DNA of 37,948 bases from an uncultured Prevotella sp. (lineage in GTDB: Bacteria; Bacteroidota; Bacteroidia; Bacteroidales; Bacteroidaceae). Below are positions 1-8,484 of the stretch, in pieces. Location: positions 1 to 37,948 of the forward strand of contig CAMOVK010000009.1 in the NCBI GenBank assembly GCA_946627325.1, read 5' to 3'. Made by a program: the position numbers and the translations under genes. The notes beneath the pieces were generated by a model. The model saw only the letters and a program-made list of their open reading frames with translations. It was not told the DNA's origin and searched no databases. Numbering within the stretch: position 1 is the stretch's first letter; each line of letters starts with the position of its first letter.

Positions 1-55
1 AGAAACAACGCTGAAATTCATAAGATAGGCATTCGACCTAATACCAACTGAAAAC

Positions 56-160
56 CAGACGCTTACATCCCCGATTTGGAAAGCATATCTTTCCGAGTCG
101 GGGATGTATCGTTTCCGAGTTGGAAAGATATGCTTTCCAAGCCGAAAAGGCATACTCCCC
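56..160. repeat. Phased palindromic repeat array A
   Basis: Four 17-bp units start at 78, 100, 122 and 144, an exact 22-bp period with 5-bp spacers (gagtc, gagtt, aagcc). Units at 78 (GGAAAGCATATCTTTCC) and 122 (GGAAAGATATGCTTTCC) are clean GGAAAG-N5-CTTTCC palindromes. Units at 100 (GGGGATGTATCGTTTCC) and 144 (GAAAAGGCATACTCCCC) are variants. A degenerate fifth unit fits the phase at 56-72. TACATCCCCGA (64-74) and TCGGGGATGTA (98-108) form a perfect 11-bp inverted repeat enclosing the unit at 78, so 64-108 can fold as one long hairpin or cruciform. The same architecture recurs at 16226 and 37646. Function is unknown. Confidence 0.9.
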
Positions 161-264
161 AAAATCTATTTAATATATATGTGTTTTTCCAAGTTGACGA
201 AAACGACTTCACTCGGTGGTTGCGAGAATATCGTTTTATTATTTTAGGATTATAATTTTTTCTT

Positions 265-272
265 TACCTTTG
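265..272 (+). promoter_or_regulatory. Promoter -7 box for the small membrane protein gene
   Basis: TACCTTTG matches the Bacteroidetes -7 consensus TAnnTTTG and is followed by GC. It lies about 40 bp before the ATG at 314. No good TTTG -33 element is seen at the expected distance, only T-rich DNA near 242. The rest of 161-313 is AT-rich and holds nothing else I recognise. Confidence 0.6.
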
Positions 273-313
273 CCTGCAAGAAATAATTAAACGACGAAAT
301 AATCTTTTCAACA

Positions 314-532
314 ATGGAAGCACTTTATGGATTTTTGGCATTCTTTGCCATTGCCCTCATAGGCTGGGCTATAGCCGAGCTGAAGGCTAAAGCCGACAAT
401 TATGTATCGACAGAGCAGGAAGATGCAGCCATGCAGGCATACCTCGATGGTCAGAAAAAGAATGGCTACACTGAGCAATCAATTCGCGACGTTATAAAGA
501 GCATCGCTACTAAGGGATTCTCGGCTATATAA
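314..532 (+). CDS. Small single-pass membrane protein, unknown function
   Basis: This is a 72-residue protein that I do not recognise. Residues 3-22 form one hydrophobic, probably membrane-spanning segment (ALYGFLAFFAIALIGWAIAE). It is followed by a charged soluble tail with KAKAD, EQED and a C-terminal QSIRDVIKSIATKGF stretch likely to be helical. There is no lipobox or catalytic motif. It has its own promoter (-7 box at 265-272), stands alone on the plus strand, and ends 8 bp before the convergent lpxH stop, with no terminator visible between them. Array A lies directly upstream. The dedicated promoter and good start context argue for a real gene. Confidence 0.7.
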   Translation: MEALYGFLAFFAIALIGWAIAELKAKADNYVSTEQEDAAMQAYLDGQKKNGYTEQSIRDVIKSIATKGFSAI

Positions 533-540
533 GACTTAGC

Positions 541-1305
541 TTAAAACTTGCTTTCGCCTTCTTCGTATTCCGATAGTAGGAGGTGAGAGCCATCGAATAC
601 GGCGTAAGTGAATTGCGTAATCCAGTCGCCGACAATCATCATGCGCGTTTTGCGCGACAGCATAAGGTCGAGTTCTATGTGTCGATGACCGAAGATGAAA
701 TAGTCGATATCGGAGTGATGAGCGGCATAGTCTTTTGCAAATTGCACAAGATATTCCTTGTCTTCGCCCATATATGGCGGCTCGCCTCCGTCGGCTCGTT
801 TCAGTCGGCTATGCTTAGCCCATGTTAGTCCGAAGGCTACTCCCCATCGAGGATGCAACGCGCTGAAAAGCCGCTGGCACACTTTCGAGTGGAATATGCT
901 TCGAATAAATCGGAAAGACTTATTGGGGTCGCCCAGTCCATCACCGTGAGCGAGGAAGAACACTTTGTCGGCTATCTCGCAAGTGAGCGGCTGACGATGA
1001 ATAATCATTCCACATTCCTTTTCCAGATAGTCGTAAGCCCAGATGTCGTGGTTGCCCGTAAAGAAGTGTACCTCGACCCCGTTGTCGGTCAGTTCCGACA
1101 GTTTACCTAAGAAACGAGTATAGCCCTTTGGCACTACATAGCGATATTCGTACCAGAAGTCGAACATATCGCCAAGCAGATAAATGGCTGAAGCCTTGTC
1201 TTTTATCTCGTCGAGAAAGCGCACCAGTCGGCGCTCCTGTGTGCGACGGTGCTTTATGGCAAGTGAGCCGAGATGGGCATCGGAAAGGAAATATACGTTT
1301 TTCAT
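541..1305 (-). CDS. lpxH: UDP-2,3-diacylglucosamine diphosphatase (LpxH-like)
   Basis: This 254-aa calcineurin-type metallophosphoesterase is predicted to hydrolyse UDP-2,3-diacylglucosamine to lipid X and UMP, the fourth step of lipid A synthesis, at the inner face of the inner membrane. Metal-binding motifs occur in canonical order: SDAHLG (D9, H11), GDMFDFW (D46), GNHD (N85, H86), AHGD (H120) and FGHRH near residue 207. Length is typical of LpxH. It is the last gene of a minus-strand run after a GT2 glycosyltransferase, radC and a DUF59 gene, with a 32-bp gap from the DUF59 gene. A broader UDP-sugar or general phosphoesterase role cannot be excluded from sequence alone, but the envelope-linked glycosyltransferase neighbour fits lipid A. 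Confidence 0.85.
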   Translation of the reverse strand: MKNVYFLSDAHLGSLAIKHRRTQERRLVRFLDEIKDKASAIYLLGDMFDFWYEYRYVVPKGYTRFLGKLSELTDNGVEVHFFTGNHDIWAYDYLEKECGMIIHRQPLTCEIADKVFFLAHGDGLGDPNKSFRFIRSIFHSKVCQRLFSALHPRWGVAFGLTWAKHSRLKRADGGEPPYMGEDKEYLVQFAKDYAAHHSDIDYFIFGHRHIELDLMLSRKTRMMIVGDWITQFTYAVFDGSHLLLSEYEEGESKF

Positions 1306-1337
1306 GTGAATGAGTTTTAGGTTTCTCGTTTTATGCG

Positions 1338-1637
1338 TCAGTCAAAGCCCAGTTCTACTCGGGCTTCTTCGCTCATCATGCTATAGTCCCAAATAGGTTC
1401 AAATACGAGGTTTACATTGGCTTTTTCTACTCCTTCGACGCTCTCCACCTTGGTGCGCACATCTTCTACTATGTAGTCGGCAGCGGGGCAATTGGGGGCA
1501 GTGAGCGTCATGTCGATATCCACGATGCCTCCATCGTGAACATCAATTTTGTAAATCATGCCGAGATTCCACACATCGACTGGTATCTCGGGGTCGAAAA
1601 CGGTCTTTAAGACTTCTACTATTTCTTCTTCTATCAT
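1338..1637 (-). CDS. DUF59/MIP18-family Fe-S cluster assembly factor
   Basis: This 99-aa single-domain protein belongs to the DUF59 (MIP18, SufT/PaaD-like) family, whose members help deliver or mature iron-sulfur clusters. It shows the family's DPEIPV motif (residues 15-20), a WNLGMIY strand, and the conserved cysteine in LTAPNCPAADYI (C50). The C-terminal EPIWDYSMMSEEARVELGFD is the usual tail of Bacteroidetes members. No other suf gene is in the window, so its partner proteins must lie elsewhere. It sits 29 bp downstream of radC and 32 bp upstream of lpxH, probably co-transcribed. The family call is firm; the client protein is unknown. Confidence 0.88.
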   Translation of the reverse strand: MIEEEIVEVLKTVFDPEIPVDVWNLGMIYKIDVHDGGIVDIDMTLTAPNCPAADYIVEDVRTKVESVEGVEKANVNLVFEPIWDYSMMSEEARVELGFD

Positions 1638-1666
1638 TTGGTAGTTGCTTTTTGTAGGTCGTGGTT

Positions 1667-2356
1667 TCAGATTTTCCCTTGTTCTCTGTATGAATAATAG
1701 TTCCCATCGGTAACTATCAAGTGGTCGAGAAATGCTATTCGCATGGTTTCGCAGGCGCTTTTCACTCGGCTGGTCAGTTGGTCATCGTCGCGACTGGGCT
1801 TAGGGTTTCCCGATGGATGGTTATGGCATAGTGCTACGACTGTGGCATTGTTGAGCAGTGCTTCGCGCAGTATTATTCGCACATCGACGGCTGTTTCCGT
1901 TATGCCGCCATGCGATATGCGTTCCGCCTTGATGAGCCTATAGCGCTGATTCATGAGCAATATCCAAGCCTCCTCTGTGTCTAAGTCTTGCATTTTGGGT
2001 AGCATATAATCGTAGATAAACTGTGCCGATGAGAGGTCTTTGCGCTTTTCTGCATCTTCGGATTGTCTGCGTTTGCCCAGTTCACAAGCAGCCAGAATGG
2101 TGATGGCTTTTGCCATGCCTATGCCGCGATAGTTGCAAAGTTGTCTGACCGATAGTTTTCCGAGAGTGTTAAGGTTGTCGTTGCAGTCGTTTAGCACGCG
2201 CTGCATAAGCCCGACGGATGTCTCTTTAGGTGTTCCCGAGCCTATCAGAATGGCGAGCAGTTCGGCATTGGTAAGTCCTTCAGCACCCAACCGGAGCATC
2301 TTCTCGCGCGGACGGTCTTCTTCGCGCAGGTCTTTGATTTTTACAATATCGCCCAT
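1667..2356 (-). CDS. radC: RadC-family JAB/MPN domain protein
   Basis: This 229-aa protein has the standard RadC layout. An N-terminal UPF0758 region contains a helix-hairpin-helix-like segment (LSVRQLCNYRGIGMAKA, about residues 68-84). A C-terminal JAB1/MPN metalloprotease fold follows, with the JAMM motif CHNHPSGNPKPSRDD (H178, H180, D191 as zinc ligands). The family is historically called a DNA repair protein, but that role is poorly supported and the substrate is unknown. The start is unambiguous (MGDIVKIKDL is the normal N terminus) and lies 3 bp after the stop of the upstream glycosyltransferase gene, so the two are almost certainly translated from one message. Confidence 0.93.
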   Translation of the reverse strand: MGDIVKIKDLREEDRPREKMLRLGAEGLTNAELLAILIGSGTPKETSVGLMQRVLNDCNDNLNTLGKLSVRQLCNYRGIGMAKAITILAACELGKRRQSEDAEKRKDLSSAQFIYDYMLPKMQDLDTEEAWILLMNQRYRLIKAERISHGGITETAVDVRIILREALLNNATVVALCHNHPSGNPKPSRDDDQLTSRVKSACETMRIAFLDHLIVTDGNYYSYREQGKI

Positions 2357-2359
2357 CTT

Positions 2360-3403
2360 CTATTTGTAAAACGTCTTTTCGAAAGCCTGAAACTCGTCTT
2401 TACCCTTTACGCATCGCAGCCACCAGGCTTTAAGAAAGCCACTGCCGTAGCCCATCAGTTGAACAAACGAAGCCTCGATGCTCAACAATCCGATGCGCAG
2501 CGAGCGGTTTTTCAGCGATGCGTCGATAAATATCAGCAGACAGTAGGCAAGCAATAGCAGGAGCGGAATGACACAAACGAGGTACCATGAGCGCCAAGCA
2601 GTGGGGTCGTAGTGCATCATTGCCCTGCCAAAGGCAGATATGAGAACGAGCAGGCAAACACCTATGGTGAACACCGCAGGTAGGAGATGAACAAGTTTAA
2701 GTGACTCGGGATATTTCTTGAAAAGATTGATTCGTGCTATGCCGCTATTGAACACCTGACGGAAAAACTTGCGAAAATCGGTGCGCCGCTTATGCCATAC
2801 CCAGGCGTCAGGAAACAATCGGCAGCGATAGCCATTCTTGATGATGCGGATAGAGAAATCTATATCCTCGCCAAAGCGCATCTTGGAGAAGCCTCCTAAC
2901 TGATTATATACCTCGCGGCGAATACCCATATTGTAGGAACGAGGATAGAATCGGTCGAGTTTCTTCTTGCCACCGCGGATGCCTCCTGTTGTGAAAAACG
3001 ATGTCATAGAGTACGAAATGGCTTTCTGCACAGGAGTAAACGATTCGTGGGCAGCATCGGCTCCACCAAAGGCATCGCAGTCTTCGCGCTCCAACTCGGC
3101 GTCAACCGCCACGAGATAACCATCGGGAACGACTACATCGCTGTCCAAAATGATAAGAAACTCACCGCTGGCACGTTCTGCACCATAGTTGCGAGCCTGT
3201 CCGGGACCGCCATTCTCTTTCTTGTAGTAGTGGATGTTCAATCGGTCGGAGTATTGCATACAAACGCTCTCGCATGGCACCGAAGAACCATCTTCGACAA
3301 CCACAATCTCAAAATCGCGACGTTGCTGCCTCGTTAGGCTGTCAAGCAATTCTGCCACCTCGTCAGGCCGATTGTAAACAGGAACGATAAAAGAGTACAT
3401 CAT
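2360..3403 (-). CDS. Family 2 glycosyltransferase with C-terminal membrane segments
   Basis: This is a 347-aa GT-A fold glycosyltransferase. The nucleotide-sugar site begins at the N terminus (FIVPVYNRPDEV) and continues with VVVEDGS (D38). The metal-binding LDSDV carries the DxD motif at D87/D89. The acceptor-side FGEDIDFSIRI motif follows near residues 187-197. Two strongly hydrophobic stretches (about 238-262 and 272-293) suggest membrane anchoring after the catalytic domain. It probably transfers a sugar to a lipid-linked or envelope glycan; donor and acceptor are unknown. It is the first gene of the radC-DUF59-lpxH run and has a -7 box at 3445-3452. Translation could start at either of the two leading methionines. 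Confidence 0.88.
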   Translation of the reverse strand: MMYSFIVPVYNRPDEVAELLDSLTRQQRRDFEIVVVEDGSSVPCESVCMQYSDRLNIHYYKKENGGPGQARNYGAERASGEFLIILDSDVVVPDGYLVAVDAELEREDCDAFGGADAAHESFTPVQKAISYSMTSFFTTGGIRGGKKKLDRFYPRSYNMGIRREVYNQLGGFSKMRFGEDIDFSIRIIKNGYRCRLFPDAWVWHKRRTDFRKFFRQVFNSGIARINLFKKYPESLKLVHLLPAVFTIGVCLLVLISAFGRAMMHYDPTAWRSWYLVCVIPLLLLLAYCLLIFIDASLKNRSLRIGLLSIEASFVQLMGYGSGFLKAWWLRCVKGKDEFQAFEKTFYK

Positions 3404-3444
3404 CTTGTATCTGCTGTCGGTATATATTTAGAAATACCACACGG

Positions 3445-3452
3445 CAAAGGTA
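3445..3452 (-). promoter_or_regulatory. Promoter -7 box for the GT2-radC-DUF59-lpxH operon
   Basis: Read on the minus strand this is TACCTTTG followed by CCG, matching TAnnTTTG about 40 bp upstream of the glycosyltransferase ATG. A TTTG lies 22 bp further upstream, slightly longer than the usual 19-20 bp. The -33 region overlaps the terminator of the GH85 operon. Confidence 0.6.
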
Positions 3453-3457
3453 AATAA

Positions 3458-3500
3458 AAACGAGCGAAAACTTGCAAATAAATGAAGTTTTCGCCCGTTT
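3458..3500 (-). terminator. Rho-independent terminator of the susC-susD-GH85 operon
   Basis: AAACGAGCGAAAACTT (3458-3473) and AAGTTTTCGCCCGTTT (3485-3500) form a 16-bp stem with one mismatch around an 11-nt loop. On the minus strand the stem is followed by a T-rich run. It starts about 30 bp after the GH85 stop codon. Confidence 0.85.
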
Positions 3501-3531
3501 GAGATTTTTAATGAAGTGATTCTATAAATCT

Positions 3532-6500
3532 TTACTTCACGGTCAGTTTCTGTGTACGGATGATATTACCGTTTTGCATCTTTACGATGTACACTCCTGG
3601 ACGCAGTCTTATAGTAGCGTTGTTCTTGGCATTGGCTACGAAGCGAACGAATTGTCCGTCGATGGTGTAGAACCATGCTTTATCGACATTGTTGAGTCCC
3701 ACTTGTCCATCATTAACGGTTGCATGGCTGACACCCTTCGTTGCTTGGTTGTCGTTGATACCAGTCGCGTCCAATCCTTCTGGCTCGTCAGCCTCGCCTT
3801 GGTCGTGCAGGTCGGTAAAGGTACGTTGTCCGTCGGTCTCGCCAGTGATTTCTACAGTGAAATCGATTGAGAATCCCTTTGCGAGAAGTCCGGTAGGCTG
3901 GAACGAACCTTCAAACCATGCATCGGCAAAGCACATACGCAGACGGCTCTTTCCTACGTGAGCGTCTTCAGGAATAGTGAATGTGAAGCTTACACCTTCG
4001 GTTTCTATAACAGGGAATCCCTTGCGCACTTCGCCGAAGCGGAATATACGTTCACCCTCTGGGTCGGTAGGTTCGCCAGCGTAGGCAGGTGTTGTACCCA
4101 TTGGATGGTCGAAAGTACCGCTGCCATTGTAGTCAATCCAACCACCACCGATACACCAGCGCAGACCGTCAGGATTAGGTCCGAGGTGGTTGTTGGTAGT
4201 ATCGTGAGCCTTGATAAAGAGTTGTATGGTCTGTCCCTGTGACACTTTCAGCACATGGTTGAGTGCATTAGCATGCTGGGTGCCATCTTCTACAGGTTCT
4301 GTTGTATGGTAATTGAGATTTTGGTCGGCGCCAGTTGTTGTAACATCGGTAAGGAATCGCTCTGCTTTAGCTATGTGAGCATTCTCACTGTCGGGGTCTA
4401 ACTCGCTGATACCATAAGTGTCGGCACTGCCGCCAGCATCAGGCAGGAGCGACTGATCGGCACGTGGAATCTCTAACCATACAATCGGTGAATATGTTTT
4501 CATATCGATTGATGCTGCACGCACACCGACGAATGGGCGGTCGGAAGCCGATTCAAATTCGATATTTCCTACATAAGCAGCCCATTGCGAAGTGCGACCG
4601 ATTTCGCTGATTTTACCATTCTCTCCGTTTTTATAGAGTATTTCAAAGTGATTGATGTTGGCTTCATCGTTGAACACCATGTCCCATGCAGCTCGTGTAC
4701 CGCCAGCCTGGTCGATATCCCAGTGGATTTTCGCAGAAAGCGAGTTCTTTGTCTCTTCTTTCACTTCAGCAACGAGGTCCTTTACGTTAGCTGGCTGTAC
4801 CTTTGCATCGTCAGAAATTTCGAGTTTACCAACGTAGGTCTTATAGGTTCCATTGGTTCTGAGTCCTATACGGTCGATAACATCGCCTGCTGCAAGCGAC
4901 AGAGTGGCAGTCATCTCCTTCCATGTGCCACCATTCTCGGGCGCATCGAACGAGGCTTCAACCCATTGTCCGCCTTGCTTTCTAACGATGATGGACGGTG
5001 TTCCTACCGAGTGCGACTGTCCTGGTTCGTAAGCATCCTTAACGGCAATCTTTGCTACTACTGTTCCAGAGGTAGCTTTCAGACTTGTCTTATAGAGTAC
5101 GATGTCAGCTTGTCCGTTTGCTTCTACTTTCAGACAAGAGCCTCCAGTATAGGCATCTTCATGGCAGAATTCCACTGATGCGTTTGTCGAAGGAGTCGTC
5201 GTCTCACGGTTTACTATCATCCAGCGATATGTGGGCACGAGGTCTTGAGCAGCCATGTTGTACCATGGACCAGCTGTGCGCTTTCCTTTGTAGAGATAGC
5301 GGTCGCCATTACCCAGATTGAAGTGTGTCTGGAATGGCAGGTTGCCTTGTATTGCGGAGCGTTCGGGGATAAATTCAGCCAATCCGCAGAAAGTCTGTAA
5401 TGGCAGCTTCGTAGCGGTGCTTTCCCAGTTATTGCCTGATGATTTAGGAACTGGTCGTGTCAATGGGTTTCTGTTACCTCCAGAGAATGCTCTTTCGAGC
5501 AGTCGCTGATAGTTGGCTTGTGTTTCGAAAGTACCTGCGCCACGGTTGTAACTCATAAATCGGCTCTGTCCGTGTTCGCCCCAAAGGCAAAGGTTGCAAC
5601 GATGTGGCGAATCGCTTCCATCGTAGTCGTCAACGTCGAGGCGGTCCCATCCGCGGTCCATAGAAACAATCCATACACCGGCATATAGTCCGTCGGTTGA
5701 ACCCCAGTTAGCCTCTGCTACCTCTACAGATGGAGCTATGTCGTAAGAGAAGTCGCCTGCAGAGTAGTTGAGCATAACGTCGGCAGTTTTGCCTGTAGAT
5801 GTCTTGCCAAGCAAAGCATCTACATTAGAGTTGGTCAGCGCAGAGTTTGAAGTGTAGATACCAATGTGGAAATTGTCGAAACCCTGTGAGTAAGCCTCCT
5901 GATAAAGAGCCTTGTGGAAAGCTACGATATCTGCCCTGCTATAGGAACTGTCTTCCCAGTTGAAGTTGATACCATCTGAGCCAAAGAACATAAGGCAGTT
6001 GATGAGTGGTTTTACATACTTGTAAGAACCATCAGAGTTTTTCTCAACAATCATAGATGACCACGAACCGTCGCCTGTGTTCCAACTTTCAAAGAACTTG
6101 ATGCCCGACATTATATCGGTTCCGTTCTTGTGAGCAGCATCAACCCAGCAACCTGGAGCTTGGAAAATAGAGTGGTTCCAAGAGCCAAACAGATGGGTAT
6201 AGTTCCACATTGAATACACGTCGCTGGTGAAAATAGATGTAGGATAGCCTGCTTTTCCACCGCTACCAACACCCATAGGGATATTCATCCAAAGGTTTCG
6301 CTTGTCGTATGTCTGAGCAACGGCACGATCAGAACGGTCGAGAATGTTACGTTTGCGAACGTGAGAGCGCACGAATGCTAAATCTGAAGCCTGAATACCA
6401 GCATTCTCAAATTCAGCCTTTGTCGGATAGTTGCGTCCCTGCTGCAGAGCGTTGTAGAAAAGGTCGAGCAGCTGCTTGTCGCCAAATCCCGAGAAGTCAT

Positions 6501-6594
6501 ATACGTCGCGTGTAGCAGTAGGCGAAGTGTCTTGTGCCATAATTGAAGAAGCACAGAAGACAAACATCAGTAATGATAAAACAGTTTGCTTCAT
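3532..6594 (-). CDS. Secreted GH85 endo-beta-N-acetylglucosaminidase
   Basis: This 1020-aa enzyme is predicted to cleave the GlcNAc-beta-1,4-GlcNAc core of N-glycans, releasing the glycan. A Sec signal peptide occupies residues 1-20 (cut after SSIMA), with no lipobox. The GH85 barrel spans about 95-450. It contains FGSDGINFNWED with the family's N-x-E catalytic pair (N212 stabilising the oxazoline, E214 the acid/base), and the FQTHFNLGNGDRYLYKG...WYNMAAQDLVPTYRW segment typical of GH85. Next come a galactose-binding-like sandwich (about 465-595), an FN3-like domain (600-712), a GEVED-like domain (740-915, GGWIDYNGSGTF) and a type IX-style sorting domain (965-1020, RLRPGVYIVKMQNG). It lies 63 bp after susD in the same operon. 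The family call is strong; glycan class (high-mannose or complex) is not readable. Confidence 0.88.
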   Translation of the reverse strand: MKQTVLSLLMFVFCASSIMAQDTSPTATRDVYDFSGFGDKQLLDLFYNALQQGRNYPTKAEFENAGIQASDLAFVRSHVRKRNILDRSDRAVAQTYDKRNLWMNIPMGVGSGGKAGYPTSIFTSDVYSMWNYTHLFGSWNHSIFQAPGCWVDAAHKNGTDIMSGIKFFESWNTGDGSWSSMIVEKNSDGSYKYVKPLINCLMFFGSDGINFNWEDSSYSRADIVAFHKALYQEAYSQGFDNFHIGIYTSNSALTNSNVDALLGKTSTGKTADVMLNYSAGDFSYDIAPSVEVAEANWGSTDGLYAGVWIVSMDRGWDRLDVDDYDGSDSPHRCNLCLWGEHGQSRFMSYNRGAGTFETQANYQRLLERAFSGGNRNPLTRPVPKSSGNNWESTATKLPLQTFCGLAEFIPERSAIQGNLPFQTHFNLGNGDRYLYKGKRTAGPWYNMAAQDLVPTYRWMIVNRETTTPSTNASVEFCHEDAYTGGSCLKVEANGQADIVLYKTSLKATSGTVVAKIAVKDAYEPGQSHSVGTPSIIVRKQGGQWVEASFDAPENGGTWKEMTATLSLAAGDVIDRIGLRTNGTYKTYVGKLEISDDAKVQPANVKDLVAEVKEETKNSLSAKIHWDIDQAGGTRAAWDMVFNDEANINHFEILYKNGENGKISEIGRTSQWAAYVGNIEFESASDRPFVGVRAASIDMKTYSPIVWLEIPRADQSLLPDAGGSADTYGISELDPDSENAHIAKAERFLTDVTTTGADQNLNYHTTEPVEDGTQHANALNHVLKVSQGQTIQLFIKAHDTTNNHLGPNPDGLRWCIGGGWIDYNGSGTFDHPMGTTPAYAGEPTDPEGERIFRFGEVRKGFPVIETEGVSFTFTIPEDAHVGKSRLRMCFADAWFEGSFQPTGLLAKGFSIDFTVEITGETDGQRTFTDLHDQGEADEPEGLDATGINDNQATKGVSHATVNDGQVGLNNVDKAWFYTIDGQFVRFVANAKNNATIRLRPGVYIVKMQNGNIIRTQKLTVK

Positions 6595-6657
6595 ATTGAT
6601 TATTTATTTAGTTATAGTTTCTATTCGTTTTTAGTATTTGCAGGTTAGAGTAGTAAA

Positions 6658-8451
6658 TCAGAAGTTTGGCTCATTTACATCCCACCAAAGTCGTGTAGCT
6701 TGCAGGTCGGCTCCGCCAAGAGCCTTCAGACCAGTCGTTTGAATATCGCGAAGCGAAGAGTCGTCGTTGTTGGGGAATGGCATACGCCTAATGATGTCGC
6801 CATAGAGCAAACTTCCATCACCATCATCGGGATTGAGTACGGGGAATACTCGCGGGTAACCCGTTCGGCGAAGGTCTGTCCAAGCCTCGAAACTATATGG
6901 GAATTGTGCAATATATTTTTGAGTAATGATTTTCTCGAGTTTAGTTTCTCGGTCATCGCCATCGTTCCATTTCACTCCTATCTTCGTCACACTTGGCATC
7001 GATGGTGTTTCGCCAGTAGGGTCAACATAGGTGTAATCTACGGCTTGCTCAAGCTTCAAGTAGTCGTCGATACCTCCAGTGAAGGTCTTGTTTACTCGCG
7101 CAGGATTGTCGAGATAACCATTGCGAATGCCTCGTTCGTAGAAGAACTGTGCTGTTCCGCCCATATTCCAGCCTCGCAAAGCACCTTCAGCACGAAGGAA
7201 GTCAACTTCTGACCATTTCATTAGGTACAATGGAGCCTTGCTGATGACGCGCGACTCAAGTGATGAGAAAGCGATATACTGGTTGTTACCATACGATTGT
7301 CCCTGTCCAGTATGTGCTCCTTCTCGTATTCCTGTAATGCGTGTGTCTGCCTCAAGCACTTCGTTAGTATTTACATCAACTATCGGGTCGCTGTTTTTCT
7401 TGAATAGGTAGTTGGCATAAGGATGCTGTAAACTCATCAGAATACTTTCGAATGAGGCACTCAAACGTGCATCGCTCCAACTGGTCCAAATCTCTAATAA
7501 TGGGTGGTCTTTACCTATTTGTACGAGAGAGATTGCCGATTCCTGTTCCTTCGACTCAACTACTCCTACTTCTACAGCCTCTTCTGCCCATTGGCGAGCC
7601 ATATCAGGTTCAACCTTTACGATGTGCATTGCCATACGAAGTTTCAACGATGCGGCAAGTCGAATCCATGTGTCCATAGTCTCTACTCCATTTTGAGCGT
7701 CTTGATTGACTACAGTATATTGTTGTAGGATAGTTCGTAGGCGCTCTTTATACCAGTCGGGACGTGTAGGATAGTGACGGAAACAATTGATTATAGTGTC
7801 GAGATTAGCCTCAATACCTTTATATATAGTAGGCAAATCGTTGTAGGTAAAAGGTGCTTCCGTGCGGTTTTTCTTAAAATCCTCATAAGGGAACGGACCA
7901 TAAAGGTCGGCAACTTCTTGTGAAGAATAGTCGAGCAGTAGCAGTCCGATAGCCTTAAGCTCAGGAATGGAGTCAACTTGTGGATGGTTGAGCAGTGGCA
8001 CGAGGGCATTTTTCACTATCAGATAACTGCTATTTGGTCCAGGATTGAAATCGAGACTGATGTCGTAGGTTGAAGTAAGTGTACCATACATAAAGTCTTG
8101 ATGTGGAATAGTGGCAAACTGTGCGTAGTTGTCTGGTCCGAGAGTGAATTGTCTTTGATATGCGTGAGGACCAGGATAATCGCCGTCTTTACCACCTCGC
8201 ATGGCATATTGGGCTGTTAGCATTTGTCCGAGCACCTCGTGTGAGAGTTCGGCTATGGCGCTATTCAGTCCCTCTTGAGTTGTCTGATGAAGATAATCGA
8301 TAGAATCTGCTTTACCAAAATGAATGACATCATCGAGCACTACATCGGTTGCTTGAAACTCATCGGCAGGTGAATCGAAGTCGAGACATGATTGCACGCT
8401 CAACAGCGACACCGACAAGACAAGTGCTGAAAATATATTCTGAAGTTTCAT
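6658..8451 (-). CDS. SusD/RagB-family glycan-binding outer membrane lipoprotein
   Basis: This 597-aa surface lipoprotein has a signal peptide ending in the lipobox SVQSC, so C22 is the predicted lipidated residue. The body has the SusD fold signature: N-terminal TPR-like helices (LKAIGLLLLDYSSQEVADLYGPFPYEDF) and the conserved C-terminal block EKIITQKYIAQFPYSFEAWTDLRRTGYPRVFP, ending in a region rich in N, D and W. SusD proteins act as a lid that captures oligosaccharide over the SusC channel. It follows susC with a 33-bp gap and precedes the GH85 gene, so the likely ligand is a protein N-glycan or glycopeptide. It belongs to the SusD/RagB nutrient-binding lipoprotein branch. Confidence 0.93.
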   Translation of the reverse strand: MKLQNIFSALVLSVSLLSVQSCLDFDSPADEFQATDVVLDDVIHFGKADSIDYLHQTTQEGLNSAIAELSHEVLGQMLTAQYAMRGGKDGDYPGPHAYQRQFTLGPDNYAQFATIPHQDFMYGTLTSTYDISLDFNPGPNSSYLIVKNALVPLLNHPQVDSIPELKAIGLLLLDYSSQEVADLYGPFPYEDFKKNRTEAPFTYNDLPTIYKGIEANLDTIINCFRHYPTRPDWYKERLRTILQQYTVVNQDAQNGVETMDTWIRLAASLKLRMAMHIVKVEPDMARQWAEEAVEVGVVESKEQESAISLVQIGKDHPLLEIWTSWSDARLSASFESILMSLQHPYANYLFKKNSDPIVDVNTNEVLEADTRITGIREGAHTGQGQSYGNNQYIAFSSLESRVISKAPLYLMKWSEVDFLRAEGALRGWNMGGTAQFFYERGIRNGYLDNPARVNKTFTGGIDDYLKLEQAVDYTYVDPTGETPSMPSVTKIGVKWNDGDDRETKLEKIITQKYIAQFPYSFEAWTDLRRTGYPRVFPVLNPDDGDGSLLYGDIIRRMPFPNNDDSSLRDIQTTGLKALGGADLQATRLWWDVNEPNF

Positions 8452-8484
8452 ATCGTTATGATTATTAAAGGTTTTACTTTATTT

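Noticed and set aside
56..160. Regular repeats resembling a CRISPR array
   Set aside because: The period is only 22 bp, units are themselves palindromic, spacers are 5 bp and similar to each other, and no cas gene is in the window.
4585..5178. A 197-codon plus-strand frame inside the GH85 gene
   Set aside because: It is antisense to conserved glycosidase coding sequence, has no promoter box and shows no protein family features.
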